A stretch of 64,000 nucleotides of DNA from Paraflavitalea devenefica (GTDB taxonomy: Bacteria > Bacteroidota > Bacteroidia > Chitinophagales > Chitinophagaceae), in contig NZ_JAARML010000001.1 of NCBI RefSeq assembly GCF_011759375.1, forward strand, positions 2,294,001-2,358,000, read 5' to 3'. The translations under genes were made by a program, and so were the position numbers. The notes beneath the pieces were generated by a model that had not been told where the DNA came from, ran no database searches, and saw only the letters and a list, made by a program, of their open reading frames with translations. Below are positions 1 through 8,544 of this stretch, in pieces (the stretch's first letter is position 1; each line of letters begins with the position of its first letter).

Positions 1-1220
1 CCGATGTGGGCCGCGGACTGGCAGCAGATATTGATCCGCGTTATAAAGGATATGAATGCTGGGCTTCCCGTGGCGGATTGTATACCTGTAAAGGTGTACA
101 GATAACGACTACTAAACCCTCTATCAACTTTGCGGTATGGTGGGATGCCGATCTTTCCAGAGAACTGCTGGATGGCACCACCATTAGCAAATGGAATTAC
201 AGTTCTTCTTCTGTAAGTACGCTATTATCGGCCAGCGGCACCGCCTCCAACAATAGCACCAAGGCCACGCCGGCATTGAGTGCAGATGTATTGGGCGACT
301 GGCGCGAAGAGGTGATCCTGCGAGCTTCTGATAACAGCGCCTTGAGAATATACACCACTACGATACTGGCCACCAATCGCATCTACACCCTCATGCACGA
401 TCCACAATACCGCATGGCCATTGCCTGGCAGAACACGGCTTACAACCAACCGCCGCATCCGGGCTTTTACCTGGGTACCGATATGAGTGCACCACCCACG
501 CCCAATATTGTGATGGTGGGCGCACCGCCACCAAGTGGTAATAGTATTACGATACAGGAAAACACCACCGGTTTCTGCAGTGTGGATGGAACAGTAGATA
601 ATAACAATGCCGGCTTTACGGGCACTGGTTTTGCCAATGGCAATAATGCTGCCAATGCTGGTGTAAACTGGCGTATTACCACCCCTGCTGCCGGCAGCTA
701 TAACCTCAACTGGCGCTATTCCAATGGAGGTGGCGCCGACAGGCCTGCGCGATTATTGGTGAATGGCAGTACGGCTGTAGCCAGCATTGGTTTCCCGGCT
801 ACTGCCAACTGGACCACCTGGACCAATGTATCAACCAATGTTTCCCTGCCGGCTGGTACGGTGAACCTGCGCCTGGAAGGTATCAATGCTACAGGCCCCG
901 CCAATATTGATAACCTTGTTATAACAGGCAATAACCCGGCAGCGGTGAGTTGCACCGGCGCCAGGATCGCCCTGAGCGATGTACATGCTGCGGACGAACG
1001 CATCAGGATCGCTGTGTATCCCAATCCTTCGCCCACTGTGTTTTTCTTAACAGCGCCGGGCGCTTTCCATTATGAAGCCTATGATGCAACAGGACGACTG
1101 ATTGAGAAAGGGAAAGGACAAAATAAAGTACAGGTAGGAACTGCCTGGGGTGCAGGATGGTACCTGGTGAAGATTATACATAATGATAAAACCATTTCGA
1201 CGAAGGTGACGAAGCAGTGA
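1..1220 (+). CDS. Rhamnogalacturonan lyase (PL11) with CBM and T9SS sorting domain, 5' truncated
   Basis: The reading frame is open from base 3; the GTG at 6 is internal, so the gene begins outside the window. Numbering from that GTG, residues 1-165 are the end of a PL11 beta-propeller: they match the downstream PL11 almost motif for motif (GRGLA.DIDPRY, LSAD..GDWREEVI, YTLMHDPQYR, AYNQPPH). Residues about 180-308 form a CBM6/35-like beta-sandwich, and 334-404 a type A T9SS C-terminal domain (VYPNPS near 338, GWYLVKI near the end). PL11 enzymes cleave the Rha-GalUA backbone of rhamnogalacturonan-I by beta-elimination. The sorting domain implies export by the type IX system and release or anchoring at the surface. 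Family is clear; exo or endo mode is not. Confidence 0.9.
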   Translation, partial: DVGRGLAADIDPRYKGYECWASRGGLYTCKGVQITTTKPSINFAVWWDADLSRELLDGTTISKWNYSSSSVSTLLSASGTASNNSTKATPALSADVLGDWREEVILRASDNSALRIYTTTILATNRIYTLMHDPQYRMAIAWQNTAYNQPPHPGFYLGTDMSAPPTPNIVMVGAPPPSGNSITIQENTTGFCSVDGTVDNNNAGFTGTGFANGNNAANAGVNWRITTPAAGSYNLNWRYSNGGGADRPARLLVNGSTAVASIGFPATANWTTWTNVSTNVSLPAGTVNLRLEGINATGPANIDNLVITGNNPAAVSCTGARIALSDVHAADERIRIAVYPNPSPTVFFLTAPGAFHYEAYDATGRLIEKGKGQNKVQVGTAWGAGWYLVKIIHNDKTISTKVTKQ

Positions 1221-1243
1221 TGAATGGCAATCGGCAAATGACG

Positions 1244-1284
1244 AGTGGCGAGTGGTTCTTTGTATCACTCGCCACTTTGCTTTT
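1244..1284 (+). terminator. Terminator after the first PL11 gene
   Basis: A perfect 11-bp inverted repeat (agtggcgagtg at 1244-1254, cactcgccact at 1266-1276, 11-nt loop) is followed by ttgctttt, 24 bp after the stop codon. The stem lies in a degenerate repeat tract (gaatggcaatcggcaaatgac just before), so it may have arisen from that repeat. Confidence 0.6.
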
Positions 1285-1418
1285 CAGAACAGTACAGGAT
1301 GGACAACCCCGCAAGCCACACTACCTTTTCAACGTCAAAAACGGCGCTGATCATTATTAGTGGATGGATGTGATGCAACGATTATGATGGCAGCCACGAC
1401 TTGCATTTTAGTAGCTAT

Positions 1419-3323
1419 ATGAAAAAGAAATACTCCTTACTCTGCCTGTTATTCCTGCTTGCTTTTGGTCCGCTTCCTGCACAGCGGCAAATGGAATGGC
1501 TTGGCCGCGGTGTGCATGCTGCAGCAAAACCTGATGGACATGTTTTTGTAAGCTGGCGGCTGCTGGGCACCGATCCTGATAATATTGCTTTTAATGTGTA
1601 TCGTAAGACAGCATCCGGTAAGCCTGTTAAGCTGAATAAGCAGCCGGTTACGTCTTCCACTTCCTTTGAAGATACTACTGCTGATACTACAAAGAGCTAT
1701 ACTTACTTTGTCAGGGAGTGGATAAAAGGAGAGGAAGTGATGACCAGTACTTCCTTCACCCTGCAACCGGGTACTTTGCCCTATGTTTCATTGCCATTGC
1801 AAACGCCCGACGGCTATTCGCCCAACGATGCGTCTGTAGGTGACCTCGATGGAGATGGTGAGTATGAGCTCATCCTGCACCAGGCAGGCCGCAGCAAAGA
1901 CAACTCCCAGGCAGGCATTACTGATCCTCCCATTTTTCAGGCCTATAAGATGGATGGTACTTTATTATGGACCATCAACCTTGGTAAGAATATCCGGGAG
2001 GGCGCGCATTATACCCAGTTCATGGTGTATGACCTGGATGGTGATGGCCGGGCAGAGATTGCCATGAAAACTGCTGATGGCAGTATAGATGCCAAAGGAA
2101 AAGTGATTGGCAACTCCTCCAAAGATTGGCGCAATGAGCGTGGTTATATATTGGCAGGCCCTGAATACCTTACCATTTTTGATGGACTTACCGGCGCTGC
2201 ACTGGCTACTACTGCCTATTTACCTGCCAGGCATCCTTCTTCCCTCACACCCACTACCGATGAACTGAAAAGCATTTGGGGCGATGGGTATGGCAACCGT
2301 ATGGACCGCTTCCTGGCCTGTGTGGCTTACCTGGATGGCGTGCATCCCAGTCTGGTGATGTGCCGTGGTTATTATACACGTACCGTGCTGGCTGCCTGGG
2401 ACTGGAAGGGAGGGAAGCTGAACTCCCGTTGGATATTCGATTCCCAGCAGGGAAATCCTGCCTATGGAGGCCAGGGCAATCACAATTTAACAGTGGCCGA
2501 TGTGGATGGCGATGGTAAAGATGAAATCGTATATGGCGCTATGACGATAGATGATGATGGCAAAGGATTGTATTCAACCGGACTGGGCCATGGCGATGCC
2601 TTGCATGTAACAGACCTCGATCCCACTCATCCCGGCATGGAAGTATTCGATATACAGGAACGTTTTGATGATGCAGGCGCCAACTTCCGGGATGCTAAAA
2701 CAGGGGCCGTATTATGGAAGAAAGCTTCTGTAAAAGCGGGGGAAGATGGGGAAGGTCCGGGCCGTGGACTGGCGCTGGACATTGATCCCCGTTATCCCGG
2801 TTATGAGTGCTGGGTAGCAGGCGCCGGCATTACCGGCATGTTTGACTGCAAAGGAAATAAAATAGCCAACAATACGCCGGCCTGTAACATGGGCATCTGG
2901 TGGGATGGCGATGTACTGAGCGAAGTATTGAATGGTACTACCATTGATAAATGGGATTATGAGAACAGTAAAACGAACCGCCTGCTGGAAGCGGCACAAT
3001 ACAATTGTGTGCGCAATAATGGCACCAAGTCAAACCCTGTGCTGAGCGCTGATATCTGGGGAGACTGGCGCGAGGAAGTGATCTACCGTACTGCGGACAA
3101 TAAAGAGCTGCGCATTTTCTCTACCTCCATACCAACCACCCATCGTTTTTATACCCTGATGCATGACCCGCAATACCGGCTCAGCATTGCCTGGCAAAAT
3201 GTAGCCTATAACCAACCGCCACATACCAGCTTCTTTATGGGAGAAGGCATGAAGAACCCGCCCAAACCCAATATTAAATTGCTTGCACCGGAAGCAGGAG
3301 TTAAAGGGATTGGAAGGAAATAA
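1419..3323 (+). CDS. Rhamnogalacturonan lyase, PL11
   Basis: 634 aa when started at the ATG at 1419; the upstream in-frame TTG at 1401 only adds residues ahead of a normal signal peptide (MKKKYSLLCLLFLLAFG..AQ). The mature protein is a whole PL11 propeller with calcium-binding DxDGDG loops (DLDGDGEYE, DLDGDGRAE, DVDGDGKDE) and the conserved end GDWREEVIYR, LMHDPQYR, AYNQPPH. It cleaves the rhamnogalacturonan-I backbone giving unsaturated oligosaccharides for the GH105 encoded downstream. Unlike its tandem neighbour it has no CBM and no T9SS domain, so it is probably periplasmic or exported another way. It heads a tight series (gaps 33, 38 and 89 bp) with the esterase, GH105 and GH2 genes. Confidence 0.93.
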   Translation: MKKKYSLLCLLFLLAFGPLPAQRQMEWLGRGVHAAAKPDGHVFVSWRLLGTDPDNIAFNVYRKTASGKPVKLNKQPVTSSTSFEDTTADTTKSYTYFVREWIKGEEVMTSTSFTLQPGTLPYVSLPLQTPDGYSPNDASVGDLDGDGEYELILHQAGRSKDNSQAGITDPPIFQAYKMDGTLLWTINLGKNIREGAHYTQFMVYDLDGDGRAEIAMKTADGSIDAKGKVIGNSSKDWRNERGYILAGPEYLTIFDGLTGAALATTAYLPARHPSSLTPTTDELKSIWGDGYGNRMDRFLACVAYLDGVHPSLVMCRGYYTRTVLAAWDWKGGKLNSRWIFDSQQGNPAYGGQGNHNLTVADVDGDGKDEIVYGAMTIDDDGKGLYSTGLGHGDALHVTDLDPTHPGMEVFDIQERFDDAGANFRDAKTGAVLWKKASVKAGEDGEGPGRGLALDIDPRYPGYECWVAGAGITGMFDCKGNKIANNTPACNMGIWWDGDVLSEVLNGTTIDKWDYENSKTNRLLEAAQYNCVRNNGTKSNPVLSADIWGDWREEVIYRTADNKELRIFSTSIPTTHRFYTLMHDPQYRLSIAWQNVAYNQPPHTSFFMGEGMKNPPKPNIKLLAPEAGVKGIGRK

Positions 3324-3356
3324 TAATTAGCTGTTTAATACACGATAGAAAATTAT

Positions 3357-4154
3357 ATGAAAACAAAGTTTAGCAAATACCTGAAGGCTGTTATACTGCT
3401 GCTGTCTGTAGCGGGCACCATGTCATTTATTATATGGCAGCAACAAAAACCTACCCTGTATATCATTGGAGACTCTACCGTGCGCAATGGCGATGGAAAG
3501 GGCACCAACCAGCAATGGGGCTGGGGCAGCCTGCTGGCGCCTTTCTTTGATACCAATGCCATCAGCATACGCAACCATGCCATTGGTGGCAGAAGCAGCC
3601 GCACCTTTATCAATGAAGGTCGCTGGCAGCGCATCCTCGATGAACTGAAGCCCGGTGATTTTGTGCTCATGCAGTTTGGTCATAATGATGCCGGTCCGCT
3701 CGATGATACAGCCCGTGCCCGTGGTACCATCCGGGGCATTGGTGAAGAAAGCAAGGATATCTACAATCCCATTACCAAAAAACAGGAGGTGGTATACACC
3801 TATGGCTGGTACATGCGTAAATATGTGAATGAGGCTAAGGCTAAGGGTGCTATTCCCATCATCTGTTCACCGGTGCCCCGTAATAATTTCAAAGACGGTA
3901 AAGTAAGTCGTGCAGATGATAGTTATGGCAAATGGGCCCGGGAAACGGCCACTTCCACCGGCGCTTATTTTATTGACCTCAACAATGCCATTGCAGATGA
4001 ATATGAAAAGCTGGGGCCTGATCAGGTAAAGACTTTCTTTCCCGCTGATCATACCCATACCAATGAAGCCGGCGCAAAGCTGAATGCGGAGATCGTAGTG
4101 AAAGGTGTGCAGGCCCTGAAAGATTGTGAGCTGAAAAAGTATGTGAAGAAATAG
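3357..4154 (+). CDS. Rhamnogalacturonan acetylesterase, CE12 (SGNH hydrolase)
   Basis: 265 aa with one N-terminal hydrophobic segment (residues 9-26), a signal peptide or anchor. SGNH motifs are complete: GDST with Ser40, the block-II GGRSS at 77-81, GHND with Asn110, and the closing D231-x-x-H234 in PADHTH. This layout is typical of CE12 enzymes, which remove acetyl groups from galacturonic acid in rhamnogalacturonan-I and so expose the backbone to PL11/PL4 lyases. The gene lies between a PL11 and a GH105 gene with gaps under 40 bp, so co-transcription is likely. A broader pectin or xylan acetylesterase role cannot be excluded. Confidence 0.92.
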   Translation: MKTKFSKYLKAVILLLSVAGTMSFIIWQQQKPTLYIIGDSTVRNGDGKGTNQQWGWGSLLAPFFDTNAISIRNHAIGGRSSRTFINEGRWQRILDELKPGDFVLMQFGHNDAGPLDDTARARGTIRGIGEESKDIYNPITKKQEVVYTYGWYMRKYVNEAKAKGAIPIICSPVPRNNFKDGKVSRADDSYGKWARETATSTGAYFIDLNNAIADEYEKLGPDQVKTFFPADHTHTNEAGAKLNAEIVVKGVQALKDCELKKYVKK

Positions 4155-4192
4155 GAATACAAGAATACAGCATTCAGAAGCCAGCATTCAGA
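4155..4192. repeat. Degenerate CATTCAGA-type intergenic repeat
   Basis: The whole 38-bp gap between the esterase and GH105 genes is made of variants of one word: gaatacaagaatacag, then cattcagaagc and cagcattcagaa. A related tract (gaattctgaattctgg and gatgctgaatcc) lies at 60128-60165. It is one of several short-unit repeat families in the window. Confidence 0.6.
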
Positions 4193-5344
4193 ATGAAATA
4201 CAGTTCAAAGCATGTTATGAATAGAATGATTGTTCTTGTTGCAGCAATGTTGACGGTGACTATTACAGTACAGGCACAGTCTATACCAAAGAAGAAAGAA
4301 GTGCTAAAGGCCATGACACTGGCCAATAAATACTTCATGGAAAAGTGGCCCGATCCGGGCAAGTCTATTATTACCAACCGGGAGCGTCCCAGCAATATCT
4401 GGACCCGTGCTGTGTATTATGAAGGACTGATGGAGTTGTACCGTACCGATAAAAAGAAGGCCTATATAGATTATGCCTACGAATGGGGCAACAAGCACAA
4501 ATGGGGGTTGCGGGATGGTATCCGTACCCGGAATGCCGACAATCAATGTTGCGGACAAACTTATATAGAGCTATTCCTCAAAAGCAAGGATTCCACGCAT
4601 ATTCGCGATATCAAGGCATCTATTGATCTGATGGTGCAAAGTGATAAGCAGGACGACTGGAACTGGATCGATGCCCTGCAAATGGCGATGCCCATATATA
4701 CAAGATTGGGCGTGATCTACCAGGATACTGCCTATTTCCGCAAGCTATATGACCTGTACAGCTTTTCCAAATACAAACATGGCGGCAATGGTTTGTACAA
4801 TGCAGCCGAGGGATTGTGGTGGCGCGATAAGGATTTTGTACCACCCTATAAAGAGCCGAATGGAGAGGATTGCTATTGGAGCCGTGGCAATGGCTGGGTA
4901 GTGGCGGCACTGGTGCGTACGATGGAATGGTTGCCTAAAACTGATCCGCATTACAAGGAATACCTGGAAGATTATAAAGCCATGCTGAAAGCCTTATTGC
5001 CCATTCAGCGTACAGATGGTTTCTGGAATGTAAGTCTGCACGATTCCACGTATTTTGGTGGTAAAGAGCTTACCGGCACTGCCCTGTTTACCTATGGTAT
5101 GGCCTGGGGTATTAATAAAGGCATTATTGACAGACAAACTTACCTGCCGGTAGTGATCAATGCCTGGAATGCCATGGTGAAAGATTGTCTGCACCCGAAT
5201 GGCATGCTGGGTTATGTACAGGGTACCGGTAAAGAGCCTAAAGACGGTCAGCCGGTTAGCTATACCAATGTACCGGATTTTGAAGATTATGGGCTGGGTT
5301 GTTTCCTGCTGGCAGGATCGGAAGTGTACAAGCTGAAGAAGTAA
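4193..5344 (+). CDS. Unsaturated rhamnogalacturonyl hydrolase, GH105
   Basis: 383 aa; an (alpha/alpha)6-barrel protein of the YteR/YesR type. Export signal at residues 9-28; internal ATGs at 4217 and 4226 are alternative starts that leave a more usual signal peptide. The expected catalytic Asp is D160 in DDWNWIDALQMAMP, and conserved WSRGNGW and YTNVPDFEDYG segments follow. GH105 hydrates the delta-4,5-unsaturated galacturonyl end left by PL11/PL4 cleavage, releasing rhamnose-ended products. Its place directly after a lyase and a CE12 gene supports that substrate. Confidence 0.92.
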   Translation: MKYSSKHVMNRMIVLVAAMLTVTITVQAQSIPKKKEVLKAMTLANKYFMEKWPDPGKSIITNRERPSNIWTRAVYYEGLMELYRTDKKKAYIDYAYEWGNKHKWGLRDGIRTRNADNQCCGQTYIELFLKSKDSTHIRDIKASIDLMVQSDKQDDWNWIDALQMAMPIYTRLGVIYQDTAYFRKLYDLYSFSKYKHGGNGLYNAAEGLWWRDKDFVPPYKEPNGEDCYWSRGNGWVVAALVRTMEWLPKTDPHYKEYLEDYKAMLKALLPIQRTDGFWNVSLHDSTYFGGKELTGTALFTYGMAWGINKGIIDRQTYLPVVINAWNAMVKDCLHPNGMLGYVQGTGKEPKDGQPVSYTNVPDFEDYGLGCFLLAGSEVYKLKK

Positions 5345-5412
5345 TACACGAATTGATACGAATTACACAAATCTTATGCGAATTGTACAAATGCTGCTGT
5401 GCATCTGTGTGA
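5345..5412. repeat. Degenerate ACGAATT repeat tract
   Basis: The 89-bp gap between GH105 and GH2 starts with iterated near-copies of acgaattgatacgaatt, then gcgaattgtacaaat. The reverse-complement family (aaattcgtgtaattggtgg) occurs at 37622-37640 after a terminator. No function is evident. Confidence 0.55.
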
Positions 5413-5433
5413 TCCGCGAACGCTTTTATTGCC

Positions 5434-8370
5434 ATGAAATACATTGCCACTTCTCTTCTATTGCTGATCACTATTACTGTTGCTGCCCAAAGGGTAAAAT
5501 ACAATTTCAATCCCGGCTGGAAATTGCAGGTGGGAGATATCGCAGGTGCAGAGGCGGTTAATTATGATGATGCTTCCTGGAAGCCCATTACACTGCCGCG
5601 GGCCTGGAATGAAGATGATGCCTTTAAAAAAGATATTGTTGACCTCTCTACCGGCATAGCCTGGTACCGGAAACATTTTGCCATCCCTGCTACGCAGCAG
5701 GGACAAAAGATATTCCTGGAGTTTGAAGGAGTGCGACAGGCGGCAGATGTATATGTAAACGGCACCCATATTGGCCTGCATGAAAATGGCGTAACTGCCT
5801 TTGGTTATGATATTACCAGCCTGGTGAACACCGGTGGCGCTGATAATGTAATTGCTGTGCGTACCGACAATAGCTGGGATTATCGTGAAAAAGCCACCAA
5901 TACCAAATACCAGTGGAGTGATAAGAACTTCAATGCCAATTACGGTGGTATTCCCAAAAATGTATACCTGCATGTAACAGGTAAAGTGTACCAGACTTTG
6001 CCTTTATTCTCCAACCTTGGTACAACAGGCGTATACATCTATGCCGACAGTTTTAATATCCGTGGTAAAAGCGCTGTGGTGCATGCAGCGTCGGAAGTAA
6101 AAAATGAAAGTGCGCAACCGGCCACTGTACAGTATGAAGTGCTGATCAAAGACGGGCAGGGAAAGCCGGTAAAAACTTTTGCAGGCAACCGCAGTACGCT
6201 CGCGCCAGGCGCTACCGGCATCCTGACAGCGGCGGCGGCTGTGCAGGGCCTGGAGTTCTGGAGCTGGGGATATGGATACCTGTATACAGTAGAGACCCTC
6301 CTGAAGATAAACGGAAAAGAAGTGGATAAGGTAGTCACCAGAACAGGTTTCCGGAAAACGGCTTTTAAAGAGGGCATGGTATACCTCAATGACCGGGTAA
6401 TACAGATCAAGGGATATGCACAACGAACATCCAATGAATGGCCCGCGATTGGTCTGAGTGTGCCGGCCTGGCTGAGCGATTACAGCAATCAACTTATGGT
6501 GGAAAGCAATGGCAACCTGGTGCGCTGGATGCACATCACGCCCTGGAAGCAGGATGTGGAAAGCTGCGACCGGGTAGGGCTTATGCAGGCCATGCCGGCC
6601 GGTGATGCGGAAAGAGACGTGGAAGGCACGCGCTGGACGCAACGTACACAGGTGATGCGGGACGCTATTATCTATAACCGGAATAATCCCAGTATCATCT
6701 TTTACGAGTCGGGCAATGAGTCCATCAGTGAGCAGCACATGGCAGCTATGAAAGCCATCCGTGATCAGTATGATCCGCATGGCGGGAGGGCCATCGGAAG
6801 CCGGGAGATGCTGGATAGTAAGGTGGCTGAATATGGCGGCGAGATGTTGTACATCAACAAAAGCGCCCATATACCGGTGTGGGCCATGGAATATTCAAGG
6901 GATGAGGGCCTGCGTAAATACTGGGACGACTATTCGCCTCCTTATCACAAAGATGGCGATGGCCCGCAGCACAAGGGACAGCCAGCTCCGGAATACAACC
7001 GTAACCAGGAATCACACGCCAAAGAAAACATTGCACGCTGGTATGAGTTCTGGAAAGAAAGGCCGGGTACCGGCAAGCGGGTGAGCTCTGGTGGGGTGAA
7101 CATTGTATTCTCTGAATCCAATACCCATCACCGTGGTGCCGAGAATTACCGCAGGAGCGGAGAAGTGGATGCCCTGCGCATTTATAAGGAAAACTATTTC
7201 GCCCACCAGGTAATGTGGGAGGGATGGGTAGATATTGAAAAGCCACGTATTCATATTGTAGGTCACTGGAATTATACGCCGGCAGTTACCAAAGATGTAT
7301 ATGTCATTTCCTCTGCTGATAAAGTGGAGTTATTTGTGAATGGTAAGTCATTGGGTTTTGGCGAACAAAGCAACCGGTTCCTCTATACCTTCAAAAATGT
7401 AAGCTGGCAGGCCGGCACCATTGCAGCAACAGGTTACGATGCGCAGGGAAAGAAAATAGTTACTGCCGAAAAGTCAACTGCCGGAGAGGCCTATGCAGTT
7501 AAACTGACACCGATAGTAAGCCCGGCAGGATTCAAAGCCAATGGCCATGACCTGGCATTGGTAGAGGTGGAAGTGACAGATGCAAAAGGCAAACGTTGTC
7601 CCACTGCGCTGAATTTGGTCCATTTCTCGCTCGAAGGGGCAGCCGAATGGCGTGGCGGCATGGCGCAGGGACCGGATAATTATATTCTTTCCAAAGACCT
7701 GCCGGTGGAATGTGGCGTAAACCGGGTGTTGATACGCAGCACTACGCAGGCAGGTAAAGTTGTACTAACAGCCAAAGCAGACGGTCTTCAGCCGGCGACC
7801 CTCACCCTGACCACCCTTCCGGTGATGGTGAAGCAGGGATTAAGTACGCAGTTGCCGGGCGATGGGCTTCCTTCCAACCTAAGCAAAGGACCTACGCCAT
7901 TAACTCCTTCTTTTACCTGGAAGCGCCAGGCATTGACCATTGTAAAGGCAACGGCCGGGGCGCATGCCGACAGTGCTTTTGAAAGTTTTGATGATAATGA
8001 ACTTACCGAGTGGAACAATGGCCGCCAATTGTCTGATGCCTGGATCGAATATGAACTGAGCGAAGCGGCAACGGTGCGGGAAGTGACCCTGAAGCTGAAT
8101 AACTTCCGTAGCAGGACCTATCCTATTCGCATCACGGTAGATGGTAAGGAAATATTTAAAGGCAATACAGAAAGGTCATTAGGTTACTATACTGCTGTGT
8201 GTACGCCACACAAAGGAAAGAAAGTCAGGATAAGTTTGTTGGGTAATACCACCACTCAGGATAATAATAGTGTGGAGGTATCCGGTAAAAAGCTGGATGA
8301 CGGGGTAGCCAGGAATGATGCCAACGCAACAGGCACGTTAAGCATAATAGAAGTAGAAATATATCAATAA
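5434..8370 (+). CDS. Glycoside hydrolase family 2 enzyme, large multidomain
   Basis: 978 aa with signal peptide (MKYIATSLLLLITITVAAQ). Order: galactose-binding-like sandwich (about 25-185), Ig-like domain (195-300), TIM barrel (310-560), a linker/Ig region with the ELFVNGKSLG motif of DUF4982-type domains near 650, an invasin-like sandwich (about 700-790), and a C-terminal discoidin-like domain (about 850-978). The likely acid/base is E429 in SGNES and the nucleophile E486 in WAMEYS, 57 residues on; the usual HQD at the barrel start is replaced by YAQRTS, so this is a divergent GH2 subfamily. In this operon it probably removes galactose or another side-chain sugar from RG-I oligosaccharides; the exact sugar is not readable. 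Confidence 0.85.
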   Translation: MKYIATSLLLLITITVAAQRVKYNFNPGWKLQVGDIAGAEAVNYDDASWKPITLPRAWNEDDAFKKDIVDLSTGIAWYRKHFAIPATQQGQKIFLEFEGVRQAADVYVNGTHIGLHENGVTAFGYDITSLVNTGGADNVIAVRTDNSWDYREKATNTKYQWSDKNFNANYGGIPKNVYLHVTGKVYQTLPLFSNLGTTGVYIYADSFNIRGKSAVVHAASEVKNESAQPATVQYEVLIKDGQGKPVKTFAGNRSTLAPGATGILTAAAAVQGLEFWSWGYGYLYTVETLLKINGKEVDKVVTRTGFRKTAFKEGMVYLNDRVIQIKGYAQRTSNEWPAIGLSVPAWLSDYSNQLMVESNGNLVRWMHITPWKQDVESCDRVGLMQAMPAGDAERDVEGTRWTQRTQVMRDAIIYNRNNPSIIFYESGNESISEQHMAAMKAIRDQYDPHGGRAIGSREMLDSKVAEYGGEMLYINKSAHIPVWAMEYSRDEGLRKYWDDYSPPYHKDGDGPQHKGQPAPEYNRNQESHAKENIARWYEFWKERPGTGKRVSSGGVNIVFSESNTHHRGAENYRRSGEVDALRIYKENYFAHQVMWEGWVDIEKPRIHIVGHWNYTPAVTKDVYVISSADKVELFVNGKSLGFGEQSNRFLYTFKNVSWQAGTIAATGYDAQGKKIVTAEKSTAGEAYAVKLTPIVSPAGFKANGHDLALVEVEVTDAKGKRCPTALNLVHFSLEGAAEWRGGMAQGPDNYILSKDLPVECGVNRVLIRSTTQAGKVVLTAKADGLQPATLTLTTLPVMVKQGLSTQLPGDGLPSNLSKGPTPLTPSFTWKRQALTIVKATAGAHADSAFESFDDNELTEWNNGRQLSDAWIEYELSEAATVREVTLKLNNFRSRTYPIRITVDGKEIFKGNTERSLGYYTAVCTPHKGKKVRISLLGNTTTQDNNSVEVSGKKLDDGVARNDANATGTLSIIEVEIYQ

Positions 8371-8544
8371 GGGTGATTATCAGGGGGGTAAAGTCGGTAG
8401 TCAGGGATTGAGTCATTAATGACTGTTAGCATTTTATTAAATCCTGCTGGCAAACCTGGTATATGCGTAAAAAAATCGGTTGTATCTTGCTGGTTTCAGC
8501 AAAAGCCGACGTCCAATATCTTATAACCCGTCCAAAATCAACGC

